A stretch of DNA of 64,000 nt from Ruminococcus sp. Phil11 (GCA_001940925.1 MSGZ01000032.1:54929-118928); one strand, 5' to 3'. Positions 9,142-16,926 are shown, counted from the stretch's first letter. Notes: generated by a model not told the origin, from the sequence alone. Translations and numbers: made by a program.

Positions 9142-9223
9142 CTGCCCCCCAATGATAAAGCCCGCGGGCGGTTCCGAAAATGCGCCGGAAAGTAAGCTGA
9201 AACATAAATATACCGTGTTCAGC

Positions 9224-9252
9224 TTGCTTTTTGCCGTATTATGTGCTATAAT
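9224..9252 (+). promoter_or_regulatory. Promoter of the Nudix/phosphatase fusion gene
   Basis: TTGCTT (9224-9229) and TATAAT (9247-9252) are separated by 17 bases. The start codon is 28 bases downstream. Confidence 0.7.
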
Positions 9253-9280
9253 GCATACAGGAAAAAACGGGAGGTCAGGC

Positions 9281-10684
9281 ATGATTCAGGATATCTCACC
9301 AAGCAGACTGGATAACAGTTTCCGGGCGCAGCAGCCGCAGCCGGACAGCATCGCGATGTGCTTCCGGGCAGGCAGACTGCTCGCGGCAGTCACGGACGGC
9401 GGACTGCGTTTTCCGCGGTATCACGAGCTCGCAGCGCATAACACGGAGCCGGTCTATCTGTTTTCGGTCGATGACGAAAGCTTCTTTCTGACGGATCCCG
9501 CCGCAGAGCCTGACGGATATACATATTACACAGTACGGGAGCTGCGCGATCAGTGCGCCGGAAAATATCTCTACGCGGCGTTCACGGCGTATCATCTGCA
9601 GCAGTGGTATGCGGACAACAGATTCTGCGGGGTCTGCCGCGGAGACATGCAGCACGATGACAAAGAACGCGCACTCGTCTGCAAGGACTGCGGGCATAAG
9701 GTCTATCCGCGCATCAATCCGGCTGTGATCGTCGGCGTGATCAGCAAGGGACGCATCCTTCTGACACGCTACCGCCGCGGCTATGCGCATAATGCACTGG
9801 TCGCCGGGTTCACCGAGATCGGCGAGACGCTGGAGGAATGCGCCGCACGCGAGGTCATGGAGGAAACGGGTCTGCGCGTCCGGAATATCCGGTACTACAA
9901 GTCACAGCCGTGGGGCATGGCGCAGGATATCCTCACCGGATTTTTCTGCGAGGCCGACGGCAGCGACGCGATCACCATGGACGATTCCGAGCTGAAGTCT
10001 GCGCGCTGGTGCAGGCCGGACGAGATCGAGCTGCAGCCGCAGCAGCACAGTCTGACGAATGAGATGATGCGGCTGTTCCGCGATACGAACGGGCATCTGC
10101 CGCCGGAATATGCGCCTGTCTCAACGGAAATCCCGCCGCAGAAAACGCGTATTTACTTCACGCGCCACGGCGAAACGACAATGAACGTCGCCGATCACAT
10201 CAGCGGCATCACGGACTGCGAACTGACAGAGAACGGCATCGCGCAGGCGGAGCAGCTGGCGGCGGTCTGTGCGGAGCACCGGGAGATCGGGCTGATCGTC
10301 TGCTCACCGCTGAAGCGCGCCCGCATGACCGCGGAGATCATTGCCGAAAAACTGCAGGTACCGGTCGTGACCGATGAACGTCTGCGCGAATGGGATTACG
10401 GCTCCTATGAGGATCAGCCGCGCGGGACAACGCCGGATTTTCAGGCGGCAAAGCGGGAATTCGGTGTCCGCATGAAAGACGGCGGCGAATCGCTGCTGCA
10501 GCTTGCGCACCGCGTCTACAGCTGCATCGACGACATCCGGAAGCAGTACGCCGGTATGACCGTGCTCTGCGTCTGTCACGGCGGGGTGTGCCGCGCCGCA
10601 GAGACCTACTTCCGCGATATGACAACAGAAGCGTTTTCGCAGTTCTTTATGGGGAACTGTGAGCTGAGAGCGTATGAGATATGA
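9281..10684 (+). CDS. NudC-like NAD(H) pyrophosphatase fused to a histidine phosphatase domain
   Basis: 467 residues in two enzymes. The N-terminal NudC-like part has a zinc ribbon (C116, C119, C134, C137), a Nudix box at 176-198 matching GX5EX7REUXEEXGU, and the NudC-type SQPWGMAQD element after it. NudC hydrolyses NADH/NAD and can remove NAD caps from RNA. The C-terminal part (about 290-467) is a phosphoglycerate-mutase-like histidine phosphatase: RHGE at 295-298 with catalytic H296, a CSPLKRARMTAE segment, and CHGG near 427. One polypeptide could thus cleave a dinucleotide and dephosphorylate a product, but that coupling is inference. The start is ATG 9281, with GGGAGG upstream; longer in-frame starts overlap the promoter. 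A duplicated 3' fragment lies at 11997-12170. Confidence 0.88.
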   Translation: MIQDISPSRLDNSFRAQQPQPDSIAMCFRAGRLLAAVTDGGLRFPRYHELAAHNTEPVYLFSVDDESFFLTDPAAEPDGYTYYTVRELRDQCAGKYLYAAFTAYHLQQWYADNRFCGVCRGDMQHDDKERALVCKDCGHKVYPRINPAVIVGVISKGRILLTRYRRGYAHNALVAGFTEIGETLEECAAREVMEETGLRVRNIRYYKSQPWGMAQDILTGFFCEADGSDAITMDDSELKSARWCRPDEIELQPQQHSLTNEMMRLFRDTNGHLPPEYAPVSTEIPPQKTRIYFTRHGETTMNVADHISGITDCELTENGIAQAEQLAAVCAEHREIGLIVCSPLKRARMTAEIIAEKLQVPVVTDERLREWDYGSYEDQPRGTTPDFQAAKREFGVRMKDGGESLLQLAHRVYSCIDDIRKQYAGMTVLCVCHGGVCRAAETYFRDMTTEAFSQFFMGNCELRAYEI

Positions 10685-10685
10685 A

Positions 10686-10722
10686 AAAGCCGGAACTGAC
10701 GGGGACGTCGGTTCCGGTTTTT
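10686..10722 (+). terminator. Intrinsic terminator of the Nudix/phosphatase fusion
   Basis: GCCGGAACTGAC pairs with GTCGGTTCCGGT around a six-base loop, followed by TTTTTC. A near copy sits at about 12133-12166. Confidence 0.85.
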
Positions 10723-10849
10723 CTGTACGATGTGTTTATTCTTCGTCGGACGGATCTGTTGTTTCTGTGCGCCGGTAAATATCAACCGGCTGGCCGTTTT
10801 CATTTGATATATGTCGTTGGGCTCTATTTACGTTAAAACATAAAAATAT

Positions 10850-10911
10850 GTAAAGCCTGCTTGACAATAAATGTAAAGTGTGCTATACTATTATTGTAAA
10901 GCTAGCTTTAC
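10850..10911 (+). repeat. Three 16-bp operator-like sites at exact 23-bp spacing
   Basis: The sites are GTAAAGCCTGCTTGAC (10850), GTAAAGTGTGCTATAC (10873) and the perfect palindrome GTAAAGCTAGCTTTAC (10896). They cover the -35, the -10 and the start of transcription of the following regulator gene. The pattern is what one expects of cooperative autorepression by the XRE protein encoded just downstream. Confidence 0.7.
10861..10889 (+). promoter_or_regulatory. Promoter of the XRE/membrane-protein pair
   Basis: TTGACA (10861-10866) and TATACT (10884-10889) are separated by 17 bases. Both boxes are embedded in the three operator-like repeats. Confidence 0.8.
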
Positions 10912-10933
10912 TTTTTCAAGGGAAGGTGATCAT

Positions 10934-11140
10934 TTGAAGAATAAGATACAGGAGCTGCGGAAAGCCCGGAAGGTCACGCAGCAGGAGCTTGCGGATGCTC
11001 TCTGCGTCACGCGGCAGACTATCATATCACTGGAAAACGGAAAATACAATGCTTCACTCACGCTCGCCCACAAGGCGGCGCAGTTCTTCGGCGTTGCCAT
11101 TGAGGAGCTGTTCATATTCGAGGGTGAGGAGAACCTTTAA
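10934..11140 (+). CDS. Small XRE-family transcriptional regulator
   Basis: 68 residues, almost entirely one helix-turn-helix domain (KNKIQELRKARKVTQQELAD, then VTRQTIISLENGKYNASLTL, then FGVAIEELF). These are the conserved features of the short YozG/XRE type. TTG 10934 is chosen because GGAAGG lies at the correct distance and the start places the HTH at residue 1, as in its relatives. An upstream in-frame ATG at 10880 falls inside the promoter. Nine bases separate it from the membrane-protein gene, so the two form an operon, very likely autoregulated through the 10850-10911 sites. Confidence 0.88.
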   Translation: MKNKIQELRKARKVTQQELADALCVTRQTIISLENGKYNASLTLAHKAAQFFGVAIEELFIFEGEENL

Positions 11141-11148
11141 GGAGGATC

Positions 11149-11595
11149 ATGATGGAAGAATTCAAAAAAACATTAAAGAAGAAATCGGCTTTATGGCTGC
11201 TGGTGCTGATCGTTTCTCTGGCAGGGATCGGATTGTTTTTCGTATTTGGCGGGCTGCTTTTCGGTATGGACCCTGAACTCAGACGCTCTTTCGGCGGTAT
11301 GTTCGGTTTTCTGTTCATTCTATCATTGGGATATTATGTAACAATCAATACGGCGCTCGGCAACGAAAAGAAGCTCAGGGAAGAATATATACGCAGCACC
11401 GATGAGAGAAACCTCAATATCGAGGCAAGATCATCCAATGTGACACTGAACATCGTCATGGTATGTCTTTTTATAGGATTCCTGCTTTTGACGCTGTTCT
11501 CCGGCAGGGAAGCCGGTACGATACCCGGAATCGCCTTTTACGGGATATGGCTCATAAAAAGTGTTGTGAAAAGTTATTATAACAAGAAGATGTGA
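11149..11595 (+). CDS. Membrane protein paired with the XRE regulator
   Basis: 148 residues with about four hydrophobic segments (around ALWLLVLIVSLAGIGLFFVF, FGFLFILSLGYYVTI, NIVMVCLFIGFLLLTLF and GIAFYGIWLIKSV). A charged central stretch, KKLREEYIRSTDERNLNIEA, lies between the second and third. Two-gene units of a short XRE regulator plus a small integral membrane protein are common in Firmicutes, but the function is usually unknown. The family is not recognised with confidence. GGAGG precedes ATG 11149, with a second ATG immediately after. Confidence 0.75.
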   Translation: MMEEFKKTLKKKSALWLLVLIVSLAGIGLFFVFGGLLFGMDPELRRSFGGMFGFLFILSLGYYVTINTALGNEKKLREEYIRSTDERNLNIEARSSNVTLNIVMVCLFIGFLLLTLFSGREAGTIPGIAFYGIWLIKSVVKSYYNKKM

Positions 11596-11607
11596 ACCGA
11601 ATAGGAG

Positions 11608-11646
11608 AAAAGCACTGAATCTGTCTGCGTTCAGTGCTTTGTTTAT
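11608..11646 (+). terminator. Intrinsic terminator of the XRE/membrane-protein operon
   Basis: AAAGCACTGAA pairs with TTCAGTGCTTT across a ten-base loop, followed by GTTTATT. Confidence 0.8.
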
Positions 11647-11835
11647 TCACCATATCAGCGCATCAGCGCACGAATCCGGTCGATCAGCCCGCCGATTCTG
11701 ATTTCAGTTGACTTTTTCATTGGGCGTATGTAATAATATGGAAAAGCGGAGGTTTCCGCTTCAGATCGGATTTTTACAGGATACGGCACTATGAAGGAGG
11801 AGCATAACGATGAAAGATTTGGGAGGTGGTTTATT

Positions 11836-12006
11836 ATGTCGAAAGAGTATGGACGAATCAAAAAGCATGAAAAAGAGATAGAAGGATTAAAAGCACAAGG
11901 AGCAACACAACGTGACACAGCAGAGCAGTTAGGATTCACAAAAAACAGGTTAAAGAATTCATCCATAGGCAGCATAGAAAAGAAAGATAACTTGCAGCCG
12001 GGATGA
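11836..12006 (+). pseudogene. Remnant of a transposase-associated HTH ORF
   Basis: An open stretch of 56 codons after a good GGGAGG site reads MSKEYGRIKKHEKEIEGLKA and then an HTH-like TQRDTAEQLGFTKNRLKN. This pattern resembles the short first ORF (helix-turn-helix) of IS3-like insertion sequences in Clostridia. The reading frame then runs straight into the duplicated 3' end of the Nudix/phosphatase gene and stops. There is no second transposase ORF and no visible terminal repeats. I treat it as a truncated IS fragment; it could also be a free-standing HTH gene fragment. Confidence 0.45.
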
Positions 12007-12170
12007 CCGTGCGCTGCGTCTGTCACGGCGAGGTGTGCCGCGCTGCGGAGACCTGCTTCCGCAATATGATAACAGAAGCGTTTTCGCAGTTCTTTATAGG
12101 GAACTGTGAACTGCGGAAATATGAGATATAAGAAAAAAACCGGAACTGACGGGGAGGTCGGTTCCGGTTT
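11997..12170 (+). pseudogene. Second copy of the 3' end of the Nudix/phosphatase gene plus its terminator
   Basis: About 170 bases closely match 10556-10722: the last ~42 codons of the histidine phosphatase domain (CHGEVCRAAE versus CHGGVCRAAE, and the shared ending AFSQFF, then GNCELR, then YEI), the stop, and the terminator hairpin. The copy is still open in frame from ATG 12003 to TAA 12131 but has several amino-acid changes, so it has diverged. The two copies bracket the XRE operon and the IS remnant, which points to an IS-mediated rearrangement. It is too short to be an enzyme. Confidence 0.75.
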
Positions 12171-12183
12171 CCAGATTACAATA

Positions 12184-12211
12184 ATCCCGGCGAAGTCACC
12201 CTCGCCGGGAT
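12184..12211 (-). terminator. Hairpin just downstream of the split tRNA-Arg 3' half
   Basis: CCCGGCGA pairs with TCGCCGGG around an eight-base loop, immediately 3' (minus strand) of the tRNA fragment, followed by ATTATTG. It is probably the original terminator of the chromosomal tRNA gene. Confidence 0.55.
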
Positions 12212-12215
12212 CCAG

Positions 12216-12259
12216 CACCCCAAACCGGAATCGAACCGATGGCCTAACGCTTAGGAGGC
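12216..12259 (-). pseudogene. 3' half of a disrupted tRNA-Arg(CCT) gene (left attachment site)
   Basis: Read on the minus strand this is the anticodon arm 3' part, variable loop, T arm (TTCGATT loop) and acceptor 3' strand of tRNA-Arg. It matches 23978-24021 except for one T-arm base and one acceptor base. It ends exactly at the 12-base core CGCTTAGGAGGC (12248-12259) and then changes to unrelated sequence. The missing 5' half is at 24092-24133, beyond the mobile element. Confidence 0.85.
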
Positions 12260-12397
12260 AACAATATTGCATCCTTATATCTCCACCTAATCGTGCATTT
12301 TCCAGAAAATGCGCGATTTTCTTGTCTTCTCCAATCCCGAATTATCCAAATAGTCTGCTTATTTCTAGCTAGTTTGATTTGGTAATCTGGATTCGAT

Positions 12398-12415
12398 GGG
12401 AAGATTTGGGAAGAT
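12398..12415 (+). repeat. Left copy of a subterminal repeat (possible integrase arm site)
   Basis: GGGAAGATTTGGGAAGAT occurs about 140 bases inside the left core. Its counterpart GGTAAGATTTGGGAAGAT lies at 23802-23819. Each copy is itself a doubled GGGAAGAT-type unit. Tyrosine integrases of this type bind short arm repeats on both sides of the core, so this is a reasonable candidate. Confidence 0.5.
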
Positions 12416-12479
12416 GAAACCTACGATTATCTCGCGTCAATCTTCGAAGATGAGTATTCAATTTGAGGAGGTAGTGCGC

Positions 12480-13580
12480 GTGTTCAGAACAGGTATTCCT
12501 ACCTGCGATCAGCTGAGAGAAATCACATTCAGCGGTAATGTCATTCCGCAGATCTGGTATCGTGTGTTCGTCAAGTCTGACCTCAAGCATCCGAAACCGC
12601 ATCTGCTGGCAATCAATATCCTTGCGGACATTGTATACTGGTATCGCCCGCGGGAGATCCGAGATGAAAGCAGCGGCCAGATCATAGGTTATCAAAAGAA
12701 GTTCCGCGATGATTTACTCCAGCGCAGCTATACACAGATCGCAGAACAGTTCGGCTGTTCTCCCAGGCAAGCAAAAGACGCAGTAGTCTTTCTTGAGCAG
12801 ATGGGTGTTGTTCGCAGAGTGTTCCGAACGATAGAAGCCAAGGGAATGGTCTATAACAATGTGCTGTATATCGACCTGGATGTCAAGCGACTTCGGGAAC
12901 TGACTTATCCCACAGACGAATCAACATCTGCGGACGCATCAGATCACGATACCCCTGTGTCGGAATTTTGTCAGAGGGGTGACGAAATTTCGTCAGAGCC
13001 TGTGTCGGAAATTCGGCACACAAATACAGAGAATACTATACAAGAGATTACTACAGAGAATTCTATCAATCAATCTTCGTGCGACAATGAAGAACGGATG
13101 GATGGATTGAATGATTCTCAGATCACAGAGCAAGTGATTTCTGAAATCACAACATTGCAGCAAATCCCATACACCTATTCGCAAAGTCCAAAGAAGATGC
13201 AGGCTGCGATTCGCTGGCTCTGTGAATACGACTTTTACATGAAGTATCCCTGTGAGAAAACCGATTTGAAAACAAAAGACCGATTCGACAACTTCGTTCT
13301 TCTGGTAAACAGTTTGGTCAGCATGGCAACAAGAACCGGTACACAGACCTACTCCGGCGAACAAACCAATGCCTGCGCCGTAATTGACGCGATTAATGCA
13401 GCGTCAGAATGCTGCGGGTGCGGAACACTCTCTGAGATGATATTCTCTGCACTCGATGATTTCACCGATGCACTCGCCTCGACGCATATCAAGAACTATG
13501 CCGGCTATGCAAAGTCAGTTCTTTGGAACAGTCTGAACTCATATCGAGTAAAGCTGAACACAGAACTTGCAGTGATCTGA
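12480..13580 (+). CDS. Winged-helix replication-initiator-like protein of the mobile element
   Basis: 366 residues from GTG 12480. The N-terminal third looks like a Rep/replisome-organizer winged helix: YTQIAEQFGCSPRQAKDAVV, then FLEQMGVVRRVFRTI, then a beta wing ending VLYIDLDVKRL. A Ser/Thr/Glu-rich linker and a C-terminal helical domain follow. GAGGAGG at 12465-12471 is correctly spaced for GTG 12480; an in-frame ATG at 12396 would run through the subterminal repeat. Position next to the left end and upstream of the relaxase fits a replication or plasmid-like maintenance role, but no catalytic motif is visible. This is an inference from fold-like features and context. Confidence 0.6.
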   Translation: MFRTGIPTCDQLREITFSGNVIPQIWYRVFVKSDLKHPKPHLLAINILADIVYWYRPREIRDESSGQIIGYQKKFRDDLLQRSYTQIAEQFGCSPRQAKDAVVFLEQMGVVRRVFRTIEAKGMVYNNVLYIDLDVKRLRELTYPTDESTSADASDHDTPVSEFCQRGDEISSEPVSEIRHTNTENTIQEITTENSINQSSCDNEERMDGLNDSQITEQVISEITTLQQIPYTYSQSPKKMQAAIRWLCEYDFYMKYPCEKTDLKTKDRFDNFVLLVNSLVSMATRTGTQTYSGEQTNACAVIDAINAASECCGCGTLSEMIFSALDDFTDALASTHIKNYAGYAKSVLWNSLNSYRVKLNTELAVI

Positions 13581-13654
13581 AAAAGCAATTGCAGATGCGT
13601 GCCTGACTGCATTCATTATACCACACAGTAGCGCTGCATGTCAAGATAAAGGGG

Positions 13655-13669
13655 TGTCCAGAACGGACA
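13655..13669 (+). repeat. Short inverted repeat upstream of the mobilisation genes
   Basis: TGTCC-AGAAC-GGACA is a perfect five-base inverted repeat 34 bases before the 13703 start. It could be an operator or part of a transfer origin; nothing decides between these. Confidence 0.3.
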
Positions 13670-13702
13670 TACCATGATACCACGAACATCAGGAGGGATT
13701 AT

Positions 13703-14059
13703 ATGAGAAACAAAAAACTCGGTCCGATTGAAGTCTATCTCACACGCGATCAGGTCAACGCGATGCTGACTATGCTCGACACGATGATCGTCGGCGGTTA
13801 CGAATGCTCGTTCGGCGATATGGCAAAAACGGTCCGCGACAAAATCATCAAGTACGGAAAGCCGATCACGCGCGGCGACATGGAAGAAGTGCTGATCTAC
13901 TTCTATGACAACGAAGCAGAGAAACTAATCGCACTCAGCAGCCTCTACCTTGCGCTCACTGCAAGGGACACGCGCGATTATTATCCGGAGATCGGTCAGC
14001 GGTATCGTCAGGGTTTGGGATCATCCCAAGCAGCGGAGCAGAAAGGAGTCACCCAATGA
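13703..14059 (+). CDS. Hypothetical protein upstream of the relaxase
   Basis: 118 residues, soluble, starting MRNKKLGPIEVYLTRDQVNA, with a mixed helical composition and a Gln/Glu-rich tail. AGGAGG (13691-13696) precedes ATG 13703. It is immediately upstream of the relaxase, where relaxosome accessory or copy-control proteins are often encoded. No ribbon-helix-helix or other DNA-binding motif is obvious, so no function is assigned. Confidence 0.6.
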   Translation: MRNKKLGPIEVYLTRDQVNAMLTMLDTMIVGGYECSFGDMAKTVRDKIIKYGKPITRGDMEEVLIYFYDNEAEKLIALSSLYLALTARDTRDYYPEIGQRYRQGLGSSQAAEQKGVTQ

Positions 14060-14192
14060 GCGCAGCGGTCTGTAGCGCAGGACAGGAACGGTCATGCACT
14101 ACGGATATTGGGTAAACAATCCATAAAGTTTGCTCAGCGGCAAAATTCGCTTCTTTTCACAAAACGAACACACGAAAAAGGAAGGTGGACGT
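14060..14192 (+). other. Intergenic stretch before the relaxase, candidate oriT
   Basis: 133 bases without a gene. It includes an imperfect inverted motif around GGATATTGGGTAAACAATCC and sits directly upstream of the MOBV relaxase gene, where oriT usually lies in this family. There is no recognisable nick site, so this is position-based only. Confidence 0.25.
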
Positions 14193-16100
14193 ATGGAGAG
14201 ATTCAGCATCAGTGTTACACTTGGCAAAGCAAGCAATCCTCACGGCGCGAACCTCGAACACAACAACCGAAATTTCATCGCACAAAATGTTCGCCGCGAT
14301 CAGATCCCGCACAACATTTTGTTCAAGCAGCAGGACGTTCAAGAAGCATACGCGGAATTGTTCGGCGCAGCAGTTGAGGCGTATAACGTAAAACAGAAAC
14401 AACCCTGCCGACGAATTCAGGATTACTTCAAACACATTTCGTCAGGCAAGCGAGAAGAACCTTACTACGAAGTGATCGTCCAACTCGGCGACTGCAAAGA
14501 TACACCCTGCGGAAGTCGGCGTGCGGAGATTGCACAAAAGATTTTGTCGGAATACGCGAGGATGTTCCAGGCGCGTAACAAAAACCTTCATGTGTTCAAC
14601 AGCGTCATGCATCTGGACGAAGCGTCCCCGCATCTTCACATTGACTTCATTCCGTTTTACACGCAGGGAAGACAGCGCGGATTGTCGAAAGGCGTTTCGA
14701 TGAAAGCCGCTTTGAAGGAAATGGGAATCGCGCCAAAGAACAGCGGCACGAATCAGTTGGTGATCTGGGAAGAGCGTGAACGCAGAGAACTGGAACGACT
14801 GCTCCGCCGTCGGGAGTATGCACGCGAAGACAAAAAGTGTGAGCATCCGCATCTCACTGTTGAGGAATACAAAGCCTGGCAGGACACCAAGCGATACACA
14901 GCGATCTTTCAGGACAAGCAATGTTATGTGCCGGAAGAAACTAGGAACGCGGTCAGTATGCAGCGGAGGATCGACGAATTGATGCAGCGCAACGAGAAGC
15001 TCGAACGCGAGAAGCGTTCGCCGTATAAGTCATTCTTCTATGCAGACGATGACAAGCAGTCTTTCGTTCAGGCAACACTTGACCGCGATCAGATTCCGTA
15101 CCGCGAAACTGAAAACGGATTTGAAGCGCAGGAATGTTACGTTGATGCGATCAGGCGAATTGAAGCACAGTATCAGGAACAGTCTCATTCGCTGCGGGAC
15201 AAGCTGCGCGATGACATTGAGCGAATGCTGATGATGTCGAAAGACTTTGATGAACTGTTGCAGCGGCTGCGTGATGCGCACTATGAGATCAAGCAAGGCA
15301 AGTACATCGCGGTGCGTCCGGAAAACGCAAAGAACTTTATCCGGCTGAAATCGCTCGGCAAGTTATACAGCGAAGACGCACTGCATACGCGGCTGGACGC
15401 AAAGGCAGCTTATGAACACGATCTGGGGCAGCAGCTTCGTGACGCAAGAGAGAGGCAGACACCGAACTGGCCGGTTCTGCAAATCATGGCGCGATACGTC
15501 CTTTGCTTTTCAAAAGGGTATTTTCCGGTCAGAAAGACAAACCCGAGCAAGATTCTGACATGGACGAACGATGCGGAACTGGACAGGCTGACTGCGCTGA
15601 ATGCAAAGATCAATCAGGGCGCGACACTGGATTCGCTCCGGCACGAAGCTGAACAGGCGCAGGAGAAGGTCAATGATCTGAAGGAACGGCTGCGGCGCTA
15701 TGAGGAATACGTGAAGCATGACGCCGATCTACTGGAGTGTGCGCTGATCGTATACCAGAGAAAGCAGTCGGCATGGTTTACGCCGGAGCAGGCAAAGGCT
15801 CAGCTTGCGGAGTATCCACAGATCAACAGCGGCACATGGCGGGGGCTGGAACACAGGCTTGAAAACACAAAAGCGTCGCGGCAGTATACCGAGGACAGCT
15901 TGAAAGATGCAGAAGCGGAACTGAAAGAAGCTGTGGACTGGCTCACAACGGCAGAGCAGGTTCTCGGCGGTTCCTATCTGCAAGTGATCGCACGGAAGGA
16001 GATGCAGCGGAGGAAGGCTGACAATGGCGCTGTCCCGAACGGCCAGACGGATGCCGATGCTCCGCAGGAAGTTCCGCAGCTGGTGCCGCGGAGAAGATGA
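14193..16100 (+). CDS. MOBV-type relaxase (Mob/Pre family)
   Basis: A 635-residue DNA-nicking transfer protein. Residues 140-149 read HLDEASPHLH, the metal-binding HxDExxPHxH motif of MOBV/Pre relaxases, and the N-terminus (residues 1-110) has the expected beta-rich domain. The remainder is long, charged and helical (for example REKRSPYKSFFYAD, then coiled-coil around 460-560), as in the larger Clostridial Mob proteins. The start is ATG 14193, with AAGGAAGG upstream; an in-frame ATG at 14130 lacks a ribosome site. The relaxase would nick the element's oriT and pilot single-stranded DNA through a pore supplied by another element. Confidence 0.85.
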   Translation: MERFSISVTLGKASNPHGANLEHNNRNFIAQNVRRDQIPHNILFKQQDVQEAYAELFGAAVEAYNVKQKQPCRRIQDYFKHISSGKREEPYYEVIVQLGDCKDTPCGSRRAEIAQKILSEYARMFQARNKNLHVFNSVMHLDEASPHLHIDFIPFYTQGRQRGLSKGVSMKAALKEMGIAPKNSGTNQLVIWEERERRELERLLRRREYAREDKKCEHPHLTVEEYKAWQDTKRYTAIFQDKQCYVPEETRNAVSMQRRIDELMQRNEKLEREKRSPYKSFFYADDDKQSFVQATLDRDQIPYRETENGFEAQECYVDAIRRIEAQYQEQSHSLRDKLRDDIERMLMMSKDFDELLQRLRDAHYEIKQGKYIAVRPENAKNFIRLKSLGKLYSEDALHTRLDAKAAYEHDLGQQLRDARERQTPNWPVLQIMARYVLCFSKGYFPVRKTNPSKILTWTNDAELDRLTALNAKINQGATLDSLRHEAEQAQEKVNDLKERLRRYEEYVKHDADLLECALIVYQRKQSAWFTPEQAKAQLAEYPQINSGTWRGLEHRLENTKASRQYTEDSLKDAEAELKEAVDWLTTAEQVLGGSYLQVIARKEMQRRKADNGAVPNGQTDADAPQEVPQLVPRRR

Positions 16101-16113
16101 AAGGAAGGTTTTT

Positions 16114-16407
16114 ATGAGCAATCAAACAGAAATCGGCTATTACGGCAATGCATGGATGAGCTTTATGGAAGAGAATTATCCGAAGCAGGCAGCACAGATG
16201 CAGAAGCACGGCGTTTTTGAGAATGTGGCACAATCCGTCAATCACAGCGCTTGTGAGTACTACAAACTGCTTGCCGATCAATATGCGCAGCAGAATCCGC
16301 CCCCGGACGATCCAGAAGCCTACCGCTCATGGAAATACACCCGCGACTACTATATAAAAAGTGCGGTGATGCGAGAACGGGTGCTGATACCGCGCACATG
16401 GAAATAA
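16114..16407 (+). CDS. Small TnpV-like protein
   Basis: 97 residues, 13 bases after the relaxase stop, with AAGGAAGG before ATG 16114. The pattern YYGNAWMSFMEENYPKQAAQ, then long helices, then VMRERVL near the end recalls the TnpV family (transposon-encoded small proteins of Clostridial elements with a GKYGxxxxxYLKE start and a VVMRELIY-like end). The similarity is by eye and modest. The role of TnpV is not established. Confidence 0.5.
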   Translation: MSNQTEIGYYGNAWMSFMEENYPKQAAQMQKHGVFENVAQSVNHSACEYYKLLADQYAQQNPPPDDPEAYRSWKYTRDYYIKSAVMRERVLIPRTWK

Positions 16408-16672
16408 GTTATATGGACTGAGAAACGCTGTAAATTAGGCTCATCTTTCCTGTTAACACAAGCCCTAAAAATACTGTGAGCAAAGAAAGCATATTTGACG
16501 ATGGTTTACGGCCGTATCCAAAATGATTTGGACGCAATTTGCGAGCAAGGCATTGATGAATGCAGAATTATATGCGCAGCGGCAAGATGTAGAATACAAT
16601 ACAAATCAACTATCATTGTGATTTATCTCGGCTGGCAGATTAGAAAACAATTTAGGAGAAAAGCAACAAAAG
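16408..16672 (+). other. Gene-poor stretch inside the mobile element
   Basis: No confident gene. The only tidy small frame is 16523-16621 (+), 32 codons beginning MIWTQFASKALMNAELYAQR, but it has no ribosome site. A longer overlapping frame at 16495-16707 also lacks one. I consider both unlikely. Confidence 0.4.
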
Positions 16673-16704
16673 GCGCACTAACGAAGCCGCCATCGTTAGT
16701 GTGC
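16660..16704 (-). terminator. Intrinsic terminator of the 42-residue minus-strand gene
   Basis: On the minus strand, GCACACTAACGA pairs with TCGTTAGTGCGC (16673-16704), followed by TTTTGTTGCTTTTC. It lies 13 bases beyond the stop at 16717. Confidence 0.75.
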
Positions 16705-16716
16705 TGATAAATAGCA

Positions 16717-16845
16717 TTATGATTCTTTTACGCGAATTTTAAAGGCCTTCTTGCCGTACTGCCATGCAAAAATGCGCTTGCCATTCTTTAAGGTAATGTA
16801 CGGGCGATAGATGTAACGAGCAGAACTGTCGTTGACATTCTTCAT
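16717..16845 (-). CDS. 42-residue basic protein of the mobile element
   Basis: A short gene with an excellent ribosome site (AAAGGAGGTGCTTCGT before ATG) and its own terminator. It encodes 42 residues beginning MKNVNDSSARYIYRPYITLK and ending GKKAFKIRVKES. It is basic and aromatic, and likely a compact beta-type DNA- or RNA-binding protein. I have a general memory of similar tiny ORFs with a RYIYRPxITLKNGK core in Clostridial mobile elements, but I know of no assigned function. It is divergent from the candidate sRNA at 16933. Confidence 0.7.
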   Translation of the reverse strand: MKNVNDSSARYIYRPYITLKNGKRIFAWQYGKKAFKIRVKES

Positions 16846-16897
16846 ACGAAGCACCTCCTTTCTTCAAGACTTTTTGCGGACGAATCTGCAAAAGCAC

Positions 16898-16926
16898 TTG
16901 AAAAAAGCCGGTGAATGTGATACAAT
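16898..16926 (+). promoter_or_regulatory. Promoter of a short untranslated transcript
   Basis: TTGAAA (16898-16903) and TACAAT (16921-16926) are separated by 17 bases. No start codon with a ribosome site follows before the terminator at 16972-17009. Confidence 0.55.

Noticed and set aside
9143..9160. Short match between 9143 and about 54093 (CTGCCCCC-AATGATAA)
   Set aside because: About 16 bases with a length difference in the C run; no extended similarity or element ends, so chance or a minor palindromic scrap.
11655..12272. 205-codon frame on the minus strand across the IS remnant
   Set aside because: Crosses the duplicated gene end and the tRNA fragment and has no domain or ribosome site.
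16495..16707. 70-codon frame on the plus strand
   Set aside because: No ribosome site, unusual composition, and it overlaps the terminator of the minus-strand 42-residue gene.
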